From: an uncultured bacterium
GTDB taxonomy: Bacteria > Planctomycetota > GCA-002687715
Reading direction: 5' to 3'
DNA: 56,263 nucleotides
NCBI GenBank assembly: GCA_902826835.1
Contig: CADEGH010000007.1
Span: 9,867 to 66,129 of the forward strand
Of the stretch, positions 1-9,100 are shown piece after piece (position 1 is the stretch's first letter; each line of letters begins with the position of its first letter). The translations under genes and the position numbers were made by a program. The notes beneath the pieces were generated by a model that was given only the letters and a program-made list of their open reading frames with translations, had not been told where the DNA came from and did not search any database.

Positions 1-17
1 GCCCGCGCCCAATGAAG

Positions 18-48
18 GAACCCGCGAAGGGTCTCCCCCCGCGGGTTC
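18..48 (-). terminator. Hairpin downstream of the propeller lipoprotein
   Basis: A perfect 9-bp inverted repeat (GAACCCGCG at 18-26, CGCGGGTTC at 40-48) with a 13-nt loop lies 22 bases past the stop codon at 71. On the minus strand no clear T-run follows it, so intrinsic termination is uncertain. Confidence 0.4.
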
Positions 49-70
49 GTTGTCACCGAGTCGGTCGGAA

Positions 71-1303
71 TCAGTGCGTAGCGACGAGGTAGCCGTCCCG
101 GGTCGCGGCGAGCAAGAGGTTCTTCTCTCCGGTCGGAACCACCATGTCGAAGAGATCGAGGAACTGCGAGGCCTCAAGCTCGCCGCTCTTGCCGTTCAGG
201 CGGCCGACTTTGCGCTCGTTGGTGCGCAGGTACGCGCGATTCATGTCTCCAGCGAGCACGTCGTCGTAGAGCTCGAACTCCTTGAAGTTGCCGCCAGTTC
301 CAAGGCCGGAACCGAAGACTTCCTGGCCGGATTCAAGGTCGAGGACGACCAGGCGAGCCGCGTTGCGCGCATAGACACGGCCCCCGGCAGCGCGGGGCGA
401 ACCCTGGAACGGAGACTCGCCGCGCGCGGTCCAGCGGGGTTCGCCGGTGGCCACATCGAGGCAATACAGGCCGTTGTCCTCGCAGGGCACGAGGAGGGAG
501 ACGGTGACGCCTTCCTTCTTGGTGAGTTCGGCCACTGCCATTTCACCGTTGACGTCGCCGAGGAGGCGGCGGGTCCAAAGCGGTCCCGACGGGCGCGGCT
601 CGTGCCACCCGGTAGCCGGGTAGGCGTGCACCTCGCCGGCATCGGTGCCGACCGCGACCACGCGGCGCGGGATGCGCGGCGTGACGAGGGGACCGGTGCT
701 GATCGTGCCGTTCGTACGATGACTCCAGCCCGAGCGGCCCGATTCGGGGCTCAGAGCGTGGATGCGGCTGTCGACGAGGGAGCCGACATACAGGGTCGAT
801 TCCGTGGACGCCGCGGAGTCCGCGGGGATGACCTGCAAAGCGGTGGTCATCTTGAACTCGCGGGCTCCGGTCAGCCGGTTCACCACGAGAGTTCCGGCGC
901 CATTCTCCTGGATGAGGGAGACGAACCGGTCACCCCCGAGTGGCGGGTAGCGCAGGCGCTCGCTGCCCATCACGAGGATCCAGCGCGGGGTCCCCGACGC
1001 CAGGTCCACGCAGTGCATCTCGTATTCACGCGTTTCCGGGTTGAACACCTGGGCGAAGAGGTCCGCCCCTTGGGCGTTCAGACTTTCGACGGTGCGGCCC
1101 TGGAAGTAGCGACCCGACCAGGCGAGCTTTTGGCCCACCCCCAACGCCTGCTCTTCGAGCGCTTGGAGGCGCTCTTTGGGCATGGCCGTCGAAACGGAGG
1201 TCACATCCTGAAGAGCCGCCGAGGTGCCGGTGCTCTCGCAGGAGTCACAGCAACCGGTGGTCAACACGGCAAGCAGAGCAAGACCCGGCAAAACCAAGCG
1301 CAT
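71..1303 (-). CDS. PQQ-like beta-propeller lipoprotein
   Basis: A 410-residue predicted lipoprotein. The ATG at 1303 is preferred over an upstream in-frame start because it opens directly into a signal peptide with lipobox LTTGC (Cys18), and GGAG lies 9 nt upstream. The mature part shows repeated beta-propeller blades of the PQQ/WD40-like kind, for example LYCLDVATGEPRW, where a value is fetched, compared and labelled. Such proteins are usually structural or binding components of the envelope; no catalytic residues are visible. It is transcribed alone, divergently from the YggS gene, from a strong-looking promoter at 1358-1385. Specific function unknown. Confidence 0.8.
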   Translation of the reverse strand: MRLVLPGLALLAVLTTGCCDSCESTGTSAALQDVTSVSTAMPKERLQALEEQALGVGQKLAWSGRYFQGRTVESLNAQGADLFAQVFNPETREYEMHCVDLASGTPRWILVMGSERLRYPPLGGDRFVSLIQENGAGTLVVNRLTGAREFKMTTALQVIPADSAASTESTLYVGSLVDSRIHALSPESGRSGWSHRTNGTISTGPLVTPRIPRRVVAVGTDAGEVHAYPATGWHEPRPSGPLWTRRLLGDVNGEMAVAELTKKEGVTVSLLVPCEDNGLYCLDVATGEPRWTARGESPFQGSPRAAGGRVYARNAARLVVLDLESGQEVFGSGLGTGGNFKEFELYDDVLAGDMNRAYLRTNERKVGRLNGKSGELEASQFLDLFDMVVPTGEKNLLLAATRDGYLVATH

Positions 1304-1357
1304 GGAGGGCGTCTCCGATTCCAACGCGATGCCCCTAACTGAGAGCGGGAGGCGCCC

Positions 1358-1385
1358 ACTATAGGTGGGGCCCACTTGGTGTCAA
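1358..1385 (-). promoter_or_regulatory. Sigma-70-type promoter of the propeller lipoprotein gene
   Basis: On the minus strand, a perfect -35 TTGACA (1385-1380) is followed after 16 nt by TATAGT (1363-1358), one mismatch from the -10 consensus. Transcription would start near 1351, about 48 nt before the ATG at 1303. The -10 sits inside a small dyad (CCCAC/GTGGG), which might serve as an operator. This is the best promoter match I found by eye in the window. Confidence 0.65.
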
Positions 1386-1435
1386 GCGATTCGGAAGGCG
1401 CTTGGTCGCGCGCGCGCTCGCCGCAAAGTCAAGCC

Positions 1436-2152
1436 ATGGAAGAGCTTCCGATGGGCGCCCGAGCCCAATTGGCCCGCAACCTCGAATCGGTCCAAGGCCG
1501 AATCTCCGCGGCTCTGGAAGCGGCAGGGCGCTCCCGGGTGGAGGCCCGGCTCGTCGCGGTCACCAAGTCGGTGGGCCCGGCCGTGGTGCGCGCCCTGGTC
1601 GACCTCGGGTGTTCGGACCTCGGGGAAAATCGCCCGCAAACCATCCCGGAGCGGGCGGCCGCGATCCGGCCTGGCGCGGCCCGCTGGCACATGATCGGCC
1701 ACTTCCAGTCCCGGAAGATCCGGGCCTCACTCCCCTATCTGACCCGCATCCACTCCGTCCACAGCGTCGAGCTTCTACGAAAGCTCGATCCGGCCGCACT
1801 CGATCTCGACCGCAAAATTTCCGTGCTGCTGCAGGTCAACGTCAGCGCGGAACCGTCCAAACAGGGGTTCTTGCCCTCCGAGTTGGAGGCGGCTCTGACT
1901 CTCGCGGCCCGCCTCAAGGGCGTTGAGGTGGACGGATTCATGACCATGGCTCCGGAGGGCCGGCCGGAGAGGGAGCTCCGCACGCTCTTTTCGTCCCTGC
2001 GAACCCTGAGGGATCAGTGGGCAACTCCTGGCCTGCCACTCCCCGAACTCTCCATGGGAATGTCCCAAGACTTTGAACCGGCGCTGAAGGAAGGGGCGAC
2101 CCTGGTCCGAATCGGCAGCGCCCTCTTTGCGGACCTTCCGACCGGGCTTTGA
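1436..2152 (+). CDS. yggS: YggS/PLPBP family pyridoxal-phosphate homeostasis protein
   Basis: A 238-residue alanine-racemase-fold PLP-binding protein. Family signatures are visible: LVAVTKSV carries the PLP lysine, HMIGHFQSRK matches the HxIGxLQxNK motif, QVNVSAEPSKQGF follows, and SMGMSQDFEPALKEGATLVRIGSALF is the phosphate-binding end. Known relatives bind PLP without a defined catalytic activity and buffer the cofactor pool. The start is uncertain: ATG 1436 is used here, while ATG 1451 has a better purine-rich upstream stretch (GGAAGAG) and also fits the family length. It is divergent from the propeller gene and 40 nt upstream of the kinase. Confidence 0.9.
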   Translation: MEELPMGARAQLARNLESVQGRISAALEAAGRSRVEARLVAVTKSVGPAVVRALVDLGCSDLGENRPQTIPERAAAIRPGAARWHMIGHFQSRKIRASLPYLTRIHSVHSVELLRKLDPAALDLDRKISVLLQVNVSAEPSKQGFLPSELEAALTLAARLKGVEVDGFMTMAPEGRPERELRTLFSSLRTLRDQWATPGLPLPELSMGMSQDFEPALKEGATLVRIGSALFADLPTGL

Positions 2153-2192
2153 ACTTTGGGGCAATTCCCGCGTCCTCGTACACTGACGCACC

Positions 2193-4874
2193 ATGGGTTA
2201 TCTCGCGATCGAGAATGGCAAGAGCCGGGGCGAACGCCGGGAGTTGGTTTCCGGGGGAAAAATCACCTTCGGGCGCGATCCCAAAGCGGATTTGGCGGTG
2301 GAGGATGTCCTCTGCTCCCGGCGGCACTTCGAAGTCCTGGAGCAGGGCGAAAAGGTGATCCTCCGCGACCTTGGGTCCAGCAACGGAACCTTCGTCAACG
2401 GCGCACGGGTCGACGGCGAAGTCGCCTTGGTCAACGGCGACGCCATCCACGCCGGAGAGTCCGAGTTCACGTGGATTGACGAGCCCGCCACGCAGGGACG
2501 CGGTCTCGTGGGCAAGACTCTCGGGGGATACAAAATTGGCGAGCGGGTTGGCCGCGGCGGAATGGGCACGGTTTACCGCGCGACCCAGGTCAGCCTCAAT
2601 CGGGTCATCGCCCTGAAGATCCTCACTCCGAAAGTCTCGAAAGACCCGGCCTTTGTCCGACGATTCCAACAAGAGGCGCAAGCGGCGGGTCGCCTGAATC
2701 ACCCCAACATCGTGCAGGTTTACGACGTCGGATCCGACAAAGACCTGCACTTCTACTCGATGGAATTCATCGAGAACGGCACAGTCCAAGATCTGGCGAC
2801 CAAACAGGGAGCGCTCGACCCGGACTTGGCGTTGGCGATCGTGACCGATGCGGCCCGCGGCCTCGAATACGCGGAGAAGAAGAACATCGTCCACCGCGAC
2901 ATCAAGCCGGACAACTTGATGATCAACGCGGAAGGCGTGGTGAAAATCAACGACCTGGGTCTCGCCCACGACGTGGCGGGCGACGAAGCCGGCGGTGAGA
3001 TCTTCGGAACCCCGCACTTCATCGCTCCCGAACAGGCGCGCGGCGAGAAGGTCGACAGCCGTTCGGACCTCTACAGCCTTGGGGCGACCTTCTACCGCCT
3101 CCTCACTGGTGCGAACCCGTTCCAGGGTGAAAACGTACAAGAGATCCTTCGCAAACAGATCGAAGAGGATCCCACTCCCCTTCGTGAGGTGAAGCGCGAA
3201 ATCCCGGCCGCGCTCGAAGCCATCGTTCTCAAGTTGATGAAGAAGGCGCCGGAAGACCGCTACCAGAGCGCCACGGCGTTACTGAATGACCTCGAGCGAG
3301 CGGCCGGCGGAGGCGACTCGGCCAAGAAGCGACCCCTCCTGTGGGCCGCAGCAGCAGTGCTCTTGCTCGGGGGCGGTGCGGCGTACTGGTTCTTCGGAAG
3401 ACCTCCGGAACCGAAGCCGACGCCTCCCCCAGTCCAAGTGCCGGAACCGCCGGTGGTGCAGGACGATCCCGAACGAGCCGCACGCGAGGCGGCGCTCCTC
3501 CGCGAAACTCGCCTGGCAACCGCCAAGGCGGATCTGTCTGCCATCGAAGTCGACGACCTGAAAGCTACCGGGGCGGGCCGCACTGAAGCAGCGTTGATCG
3601 CGCTGCGCGACCGCTACCAGGAGATCGAAAAACGGCTCACGGATCTTACGCCCAACGATCTCCAGACCTCAGCGGCCACCAAAGCCGCCGCAATCGAGAC
3701 GGAACGCAGCGCGCTGGCCGCGGCCATCGCCACGGAGGCCGCCGCCGCGGCGGAGCGCGAGAATCAAGCCAAGCGTCGCGTCGCCGACATCCTCGAACGC
3801 GTGCGTGCCCAAGCCGAGAAAAAGCAGCTCGGGCTCTCTTTGACCACTGCGATCAACGGATTGCTCGCGAGCGATCTCCAAAAGTCGCAGGCGCTGGCCG
3901 ACCTGGCCAAGGCTGCGGATGAAGTGGAAACCAGCTTCCGCGCCCTTGAGGAAGCTACCACCACGGAGGCCGAGGCGAAAATCGCGGTGGGCGACTTCTC
4001 CGGCGCCGCACAGTTGCTCGAAAATGCGGCCGAGAGTTTTTCCTTCGGCCTCGGTGAACACGAGCGGCTCCTGCCATTGAAGGCCGCCGCCGAGAAATTC
4101 CGCGCGCGCGCCAGCGGCTTGGCCGCGGAACAAACCCAGCGAGCGACGGCCGAGGCCCAGGCCGACCAAAAGCTCGCGTTCCCGGCGCGGCGGGATGCCG
4201 TTTTGGCGTTCCGGAGTGGAATGGACTTCGCCAAGGCGGAAGCGGCGCTGCAAGGCTTAGCCGAGCAATTGAAGACCACGGCATGGCGCACGCTGATCGA
4301 GCAGGAAACTCAGTCGGTCGCGGCGACGATCCGGGTGCGCGACGCCTTCATCCAGGCGGTCAAAGGTAAAGTCAACACCCTGAAACTCCCGACCCGCGGC
4401 GACAATCCGAAGTGGGTCAACTACCAGCTCCTGGAAATCGACAGCAACGGGATGTTGGTCCGCATCGGATCGGCGGAACCGCGCCGAGTCCAGTTCTCAG
4501 AGCTCTCCGCCCTCCCCTTCTACGACAACGTGCTGAAGGGTCTCTTGCCCCCGAGCGCCAAGGGCAACGCGGATCTCGCTGAGCTCATGATTTGGGCGGG
4601 AGAGCCGGCGGCCGCCATCACCCTCCTTGCGGGGGCCGCCGAGACCGACCCCCTCGCCACCCGGCTGCGGAAGCAAGCGCAGGAGGAGGAAGCTGCGCGC
4701 GCGCTCCTGGCCGAAGTGCGCACTCTCGAGACGCAGGCGGCGCGTGATCCGAAGTTTTATTTGAAGCTCCTCCCGAAGGTCGAAGCCTTCGTCGCGCGTT
4801 ACTCCGCGACCCGTACCTTCGCTCCGGAGAGCCGCGGCGACACGCCCCCGCTCGTCGCGACCGCGGGGAATTGA
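2193..4874 (+). CDS. FHA domain - Ser/Thr protein kinase fusion, membrane-anchored
   Basis: An 893-residue protein. Residues 1-95 form an FHA phosphothreonine-binding domain (GRDP 27-30, SRRH 42-45, GSSNGTFVNG 61-70). Residues 113-370 form a Hanks-type kinase: glycine loop GRGGMGTVY, VAIK-type lysine 142, HRDIKPDN 234-241 and APE 278-280. The metal-binding motif reads DLG (254-256) instead of DFG, a tolerated variant in bacterial kinases. One membrane segment spans about 382-401, followed by a proline-rich linker and about 460 residues rich in Ala, Glu, Lys and Arg that look largely coiled-coil. The topology suggests a cytoplasmic kinase and an extracytoplasmic helical sensor or scaffold. No clear Shine-Dalgarno. 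The downstream yggU start overlaps its stop. Confidence 0.93.
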   Translation: MGYLAIENGKSRGERRELVSGGKITFGRDPKADLAVEDVLCSRRHFEVLEQGEKVILRDLGSSNGTFVNGARVDGEVALVNGDAIHAGESEFTWIDEPATQGRGLVGKTLGGYKIGERVGRGGMGTVYRATQVSLNRVIALKILTPKVSKDPAFVRRFQQEAQAAGRLNHPNIVQVYDVGSDKDLHFYSMEFIENGTVQDLATKQGALDPDLALAIVTDAARGLEYAEKKNIVHRDIKPDNLMINAEGVVKINDLGLAHDVAGDEAGGEIFGTPHFIAPEQARGEKVDSRSDLYSLGATFYRLLTGANPFQGENVQEILRKQIEEDPTPLREVKREIPAALEAIVLKLMKKAPEDRYQSATALLNDLERAAGGGDSAKKRPLLWAAAAVLLLGGGAAYWFFGRPPEPKPTPPPVQVPEPPVVQDDPERAAREAALLRETRLATAKADLSAIEVDDLKATGAGRTEAALIALRDRYQEIEKRLTDLTPNDLQTSAATKAAAIETERSALAAAIATEAAAAAERENQAKRRVADILERVRAQAEKKQLGLSLTTAINGLLASDLQKSQALADLAKAADEVETSFRALEEATTTEAEAKIAVGDFSGAAQLLENAAESFSFGLGEHERLLPLKAAAEKFRARASGLAAEQTQRATAEAQADQKLAFPARRDAVLAFRSGMDFAKAEAALQGLAEQLKTTAWRTLIEQETQSVAATIRVRDAFIQAVKGKVNTLKLPTRGDNPKWVNYQLLEIDSNGMLVRIGSAEPRRVQFSELSALPFYDNVLKGLLPPSAKGNADLAELMIWAGEPAAAITLLAGAAETDPLATRLRKQAQEEEAARALLAEVRTLETQAARDPKFYLKLLPKVEAFVARYSATRTFAPESRGDTPPLVATAGN

Positions 4875-5200
4875 CGTTGCCGGGCTCGGTTCCGCCGAAA
4901 CTGCCCCTGGCCGGTCGAGGGGATACCTGGACCCTCGCTCTCCACTGCCGACCGGGAAAGCGGGTGACTAAGATCTCCGGGCTTCACGGCCAATCCGTGG
5001 CGATCGACCTGGCCGCGGCCCCTGAACGAGGACGCGCGAATGAGCACCTCTTGGAGTGGCTGGCCGAAGCCGTTGGCCTTCCCCATCGCCAACTGACTCT
5101 CCTGCGTGGGCACACCTCCAAGGACAAGACCGTGAGTATCGTGGGCCTTCCGCATTCCGAACTCGAGGCGCGACTCTTGCGCCTTTTCCCTACCTCCTGA
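4871..5200 (+). CDS. yggU: DUF167 (YggU) family protein
   Basis: A 109-residue protein of the DUF167/YggU family: GKRVTKI, the RGRANEHLLEWLAEAVG helix and GHTSKDKTVSI correspond to the conserved strand-helix-strand core (family pattern GKANxALxxxLA...GxxSRxKxxxI). Function is unknown in the family. The start is a TTG whose bases form a TTGA overlap with the kinase stop codon (4871-4874); no in-frame ATG lies before the conserved core, so this start is well constrained. yggU and yggS are often neighbours in bacteria; here the kinase gene is placed between them. Confidence 0.85.
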   Translation: MTLPGSVPPKLPLAGRGDTWTLALHCRPGKRVTKISGLHGQSVAIDLAAAPERGRANEHLLEWLAEAVGLPHRQLTLLRGHTSKDKTVSIVGLPHSELEARLLRLFPTS

Positions 5201-5206
5201 ATCACC

Positions 5207-6061
5207 ATGAGCGACCTCGCTAACCAACTCTCCGAGTCCGTGGCCTTCCTGAAAAAGCGCGCCCCGAAGGCGAAGCCCAAAATCGGGATCATCTTCGGCA
5301 CCGGACTGTCGAGCCTTCGTCACGAAGTCGAGAACGCGGTCACCGTGCCCTACACCGAAATCCCCCACTTCGTCACGAGTACGGTGGAGGGGCACCACGG
5401 GGAACTGGTCCTCGGGCAGCTCGAAGGGCAGTCCATCGTCGCCATGCGGGGCCGCTTCCACGCCTACGAAGGCTACAGCTACAGCCAGATCACGTATCCG
5501 GTTCGGGTCATGAAGGCGTTGGGAGTCGAGACCTTGATCGTCTCGAACGCCTGCGGCGGACTCAATCCACAATGGGCGGTCGGCGACATCATGGTCATCG
5601 AGGACCACATCAACATGATGGGCGGCAATCCGCTCGTGGGAAAGAACGACGACACGCTCGGCCCGCGCTTCCCGGACATGAGCGCCCCCTACGACCAGGA
5701 ACTCCTCGCCCTCGCCCAGTCCACCGCCCTGAGCCTCGGGCTCAAACTTCAAAAGGGGGTCTATGTGGCCGTGCTCGGACCGAACCTCGAAACGCGGGCG
5801 GAGTACCGCATGCTGCGGGCCATGGGGGCCGATGTCGTCGGCATGAGCACCGTGCCCGAGGTGATCGTGGCCCGTCACGCCGGGCTGCGGGTGCTGGGAT
5901 TTTCGATCATCACCGATGCTTGCCTGCCTGACGCCCTGAAGCCGGCCAGCCTGCCGGAGATCCTCCACGTCGCTGGGGAGGCGGAACCCAAACTGAACCG
6001 CCTCGTCTGCGGAGTTCTCTCCACGCCGAGGAAAAAAGCCAAGCCGGCTTCGAAGCGCTGA
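5207..6061 (+). CDS. punA: Purine nucleoside phosphorylase, trimeric (PNP/MTAP) type
   Basis: A 284-residue enzyme that splits purine nucleosides with phosphate to base and (deoxy)ribose-1-phosphate for salvage. Seen: IIFGTGLSSL (phosphate loop), RGRFHAYEGYS (RxHxYEG), SNACGGLN, and the family signature VLGPNLETRAEYRMLRAMGADVVGMSTVPEV. At the base-recognition site, where the human enzyme has Asn243 (ITN), this protein has Asp237 (IITDACLPD), which may broaden specificity towards 6-aminopurines. The C-terminus is Lys-rich (KKAKPASKR). Only 6 nt separate it from yggU, so it probably belongs to the same transcript. Confidence 0.93.
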   Translation: MSDLANQLSESVAFLKKRAPKAKPKIGIIFGTGLSSLRHEVENAVTVPYTEIPHFVTSTVEGHHGELVLGQLEGQSIVAMRGRFHAYEGYSYSQITYPVRVMKALGVETLIVSNACGGLNPQWAVGDIMVIEDHINMMGGNPLVGKNDDTLGPRFPDMSAPYDQELLALAQSTALSLGLKLQKGVYVAVLGPNLETRAEYRMLRAMGADVVGMSTVPEVIVARHAGLRVLGFSIITDACLPDALKPASLPEILHVAGEAEPKLNRLVCGVLSTPRKKAKPASKR

Positions 6062-6125
6062 CCGGCCTCGGCGTTGCCGGGTTCGGGGCCTGGCCGTAAC
6101 CTCCGGCTTCGAAAGGACGTCTGTG

Positions 6126-9100
6126 ATGTACCCCGAAGCCTCTGGCGACCAGCATCAACTCGAGCTCGAACAGCGTGTCCTCTCTCGCTGGAAGTCGGAG
6201 AACGTTTTTCAGCGGGCCCAGGCGCGGCGGGCCAATGCCCCGCGTTTCACGTTTTACGAGGGTCCGCCCACCGCCAATGGGCGTCCGGGGATCCATCACG
6301 TCCTCGCCCGCACGCTGAAAGACGTGGCCTGCCGCTATCAAGACTTGGCGGGCCATTTGGTCGAGCGCAAAGGTGGATGGGACACTCACGGCCTACCGGT
6401 GGAAGTGGAGGTCGAAAAGCGGCTGGGCATCCACGGCAAGGAGGCAATCCGCGCCTACGGACTCGAGGCCTTCACGAAGGCGTGTCTCGATTCGGTATTC
6501 ACCTACGTCTCCGACTGGGAGAAGATCACCGAGCGCATCGGGTATTGGCTCGACACCAAGAACGCCTACGTCACGTATCACGAGAGCTTCGTTGAGTCGG
6601 TGTGGTGGTCCCTTTCAGAGCTCTACAAGAAGGGACTCCTCTACCAGAGCCACAAGGTGGTTTGGTGGTGGCCCCAAGGCGGAACCGCGCTGTCCGCCGG
6701 CGAAGTCGGACTCGGTTATCGCGAAACCCAGGATCCGTCGGTCCTGGTGCGATTTCGGGTGCGCAACTCCAGCGTGTCCACCAAGCCGACGTTTTTCCTC
6801 GCCTGGACGACCACTCCCTGGACGCTGCCGAGCAATGTCGCTTTGGCGGTCGGACCCAAGGTGCGCTACGGCGCCTACGACTTGGGCGAGGAAGTGCTCA
6901 TCGTGGCTGAGGCGCTCGCGTCAGCAGTGCTCAAGGATCGCCCATCGACGCCGGTCGGCAGCTTCGAGGGGTCCGAGCTAGTCGGGAAGTCCTACGAACC
7001 CCTCTACGCGTTCGAAGTGCCCGAAGGCGGGCGCGCCTACGAAGTGATCGCCGGGGACTTTGTCGCCACCGACACCGGAACCGGGGTCGTGCACTTGGCT
7101 CCCGCGTTCGGTGAGGACGATTATCGCGTGTGCCGCGCGGCGGGCCTGGGATTCCTTCAACTCGTCGACCCGGACGGCCGCATGTCGCAAAAGGCCGGCG
7201 CCTTCGCCGGCAAGATGTTCAAGGAGGCCGACAAGGACATCACCCGCGACCTCAAGGAGCGTGGCCTCCTCTTTTCGCAAAGCACTCTGCAACACGAGTA
7301 CCCGTTCTGCTGGCGCGCCGCAAACGATCCGTTGATCCAGTACGCCCGGCATTCTTGGTTCGTGCGTACCACCGCTTTCAAAGACCAGCTCCTCGCAAAC
7401 AACCAGTCCGTGAGCTGGTTCCCCGGCCACATCCAAGAAGGCCGTTTTGGCGACTTCCTGCGCAACAATGTCGACTGGGCGTTGTCCCGGGAACGCTTCT
7501 TCGGAACGCCTTTGCCCATCTGGATCAACGATGTCACCGGTGCTCTCGACTGCGTCGGCTCCGTCGCCGAGATCTTGGCGCGCAATCCACAAGCCTTTGC
7601 CGCCTTCGACCGGGCTCAGGCCGCCGACCCGAGCCTCTCGATCCACTTGCGAGTGCACAAGCCGTGGATCGACGACGTCACATGGACCAAGCCGGGTGAG
7701 CCCGGAGTCTATCGGCGCGTCCCGGAAGTCATCGACTGCTGGTACGACTCCGGTGCGATGCCGTTTGCGCAACGGCACTATCCCTTCGAAAACCGGGAGC
7801 TGTTCGAAAAGTCGCATCCGGCCGACTTCATCTGCGAGGGCCTGGATCAGACCCGCGGCTGGTTCTACAGCCTCCTTGCGATCTCGACCTTGCTCTTCGG
7901 CAAGTCCCCGTACCGACGGGTGATGGTGAACGGGCTCGTGCTCGACAAGCAGGGTCGCAAGATGTCCAAGTCGTTGGGCAACACCGTCAATCCCTGGACG
8001 GTCATCGACGAACACGGCAGCGATCCTCTGCGCTGGTATCTGCTCGCCAATTCCCCGCCCTGGGCCGCCAAGGCCTTTGATGTCGACGGAGTGGCCGAAG
8101 CGGCGCGCAAAGTCTTCGGCACCTTGTGGCCGTCGTACAACTTCTTCGCGCTCTATGCGAACATCGAGAAGTGGACGCCAGCGCAACCCGTGACCCCGCG
8201 CCAAAACGTCATGGATCGTTGGATCCTCTCCCGCACCCATTCTCTGGTGCGGGACTTCCGGGCCGCGATGGACGCCTACGATCCGCAGAAGGCCACTCGT
8301 ATCCTCGGCGCCTTCATCGTCGACGAGCTCAGCAACTGGTACATCCGCCGCAGCCGGCCGCGCTTTTGGAAATCGAAGGACAAGGCCGATCAAGCGGCTG
8401 CGTTCGGCTCGCTGTGGTTCGCCCTCGACACGGTGGCGGTGCTCCTCGCCCCCATCGCTCCGCTCACGGCGGACGAGTTGGATCGCAACCTCCACAGTCA
8501 CCACCGGACGGACGATTCGGTCCACCTTCGCAACCTGCCGGTCGCCGACGAATCGAAGATCGATCCGGTGCTCGAGCGGAAGATGGCGGCCATCATCGAG
8601 GTCGTGAGTCTCGGCCGGGCGGCCCGCGAATCTGCGAAGCTGCGCATTCGCCAACCGCTCTCCCGACTGGTGGCCTCCGGACCCGATGCCATCGCCCTCG
8701 GCGGCCTTTACGAAGACGAGTTGGCCCGCGAAGTCAAAGACGAACTCAACGTCAAGGAACTCGTCGTCGCGGAACGCAGCGGGCAGTACTGCACCGTCAC
8801 CATCAAGCCCAATCTGCCGGTGGTCGGCAAGAAGCACGGCAAACACCTCGACGCCATCCGCAACCGGCTGAAGAACCTGTCCGAAATCGATGTGGCGGCC
8901 TTCGAGGAGTCCGGCGAACTTGCGATCGAGATCTCCGGGCAGGCCATCCGCTTGCAAGGCGACGACTTGTTGGTGCAACGATCGGGCCGTGAGGGGTTTG
9001 CGGTGGCCGCGCACGCCGGATATCTCGCCGCCCTCGACACCGCGCTCACCCCCGCGCTCGTGCAGGAGGGTCTCGCCCGCGAACTGATCAATCGGATTCA

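Noticed and set aside
50..1342. A 430-codon open frame on the plus strand
   Set aside because: Antisense to the lipoprotein gene, which has a promoter, ribosome site, signal peptide and lipobox.
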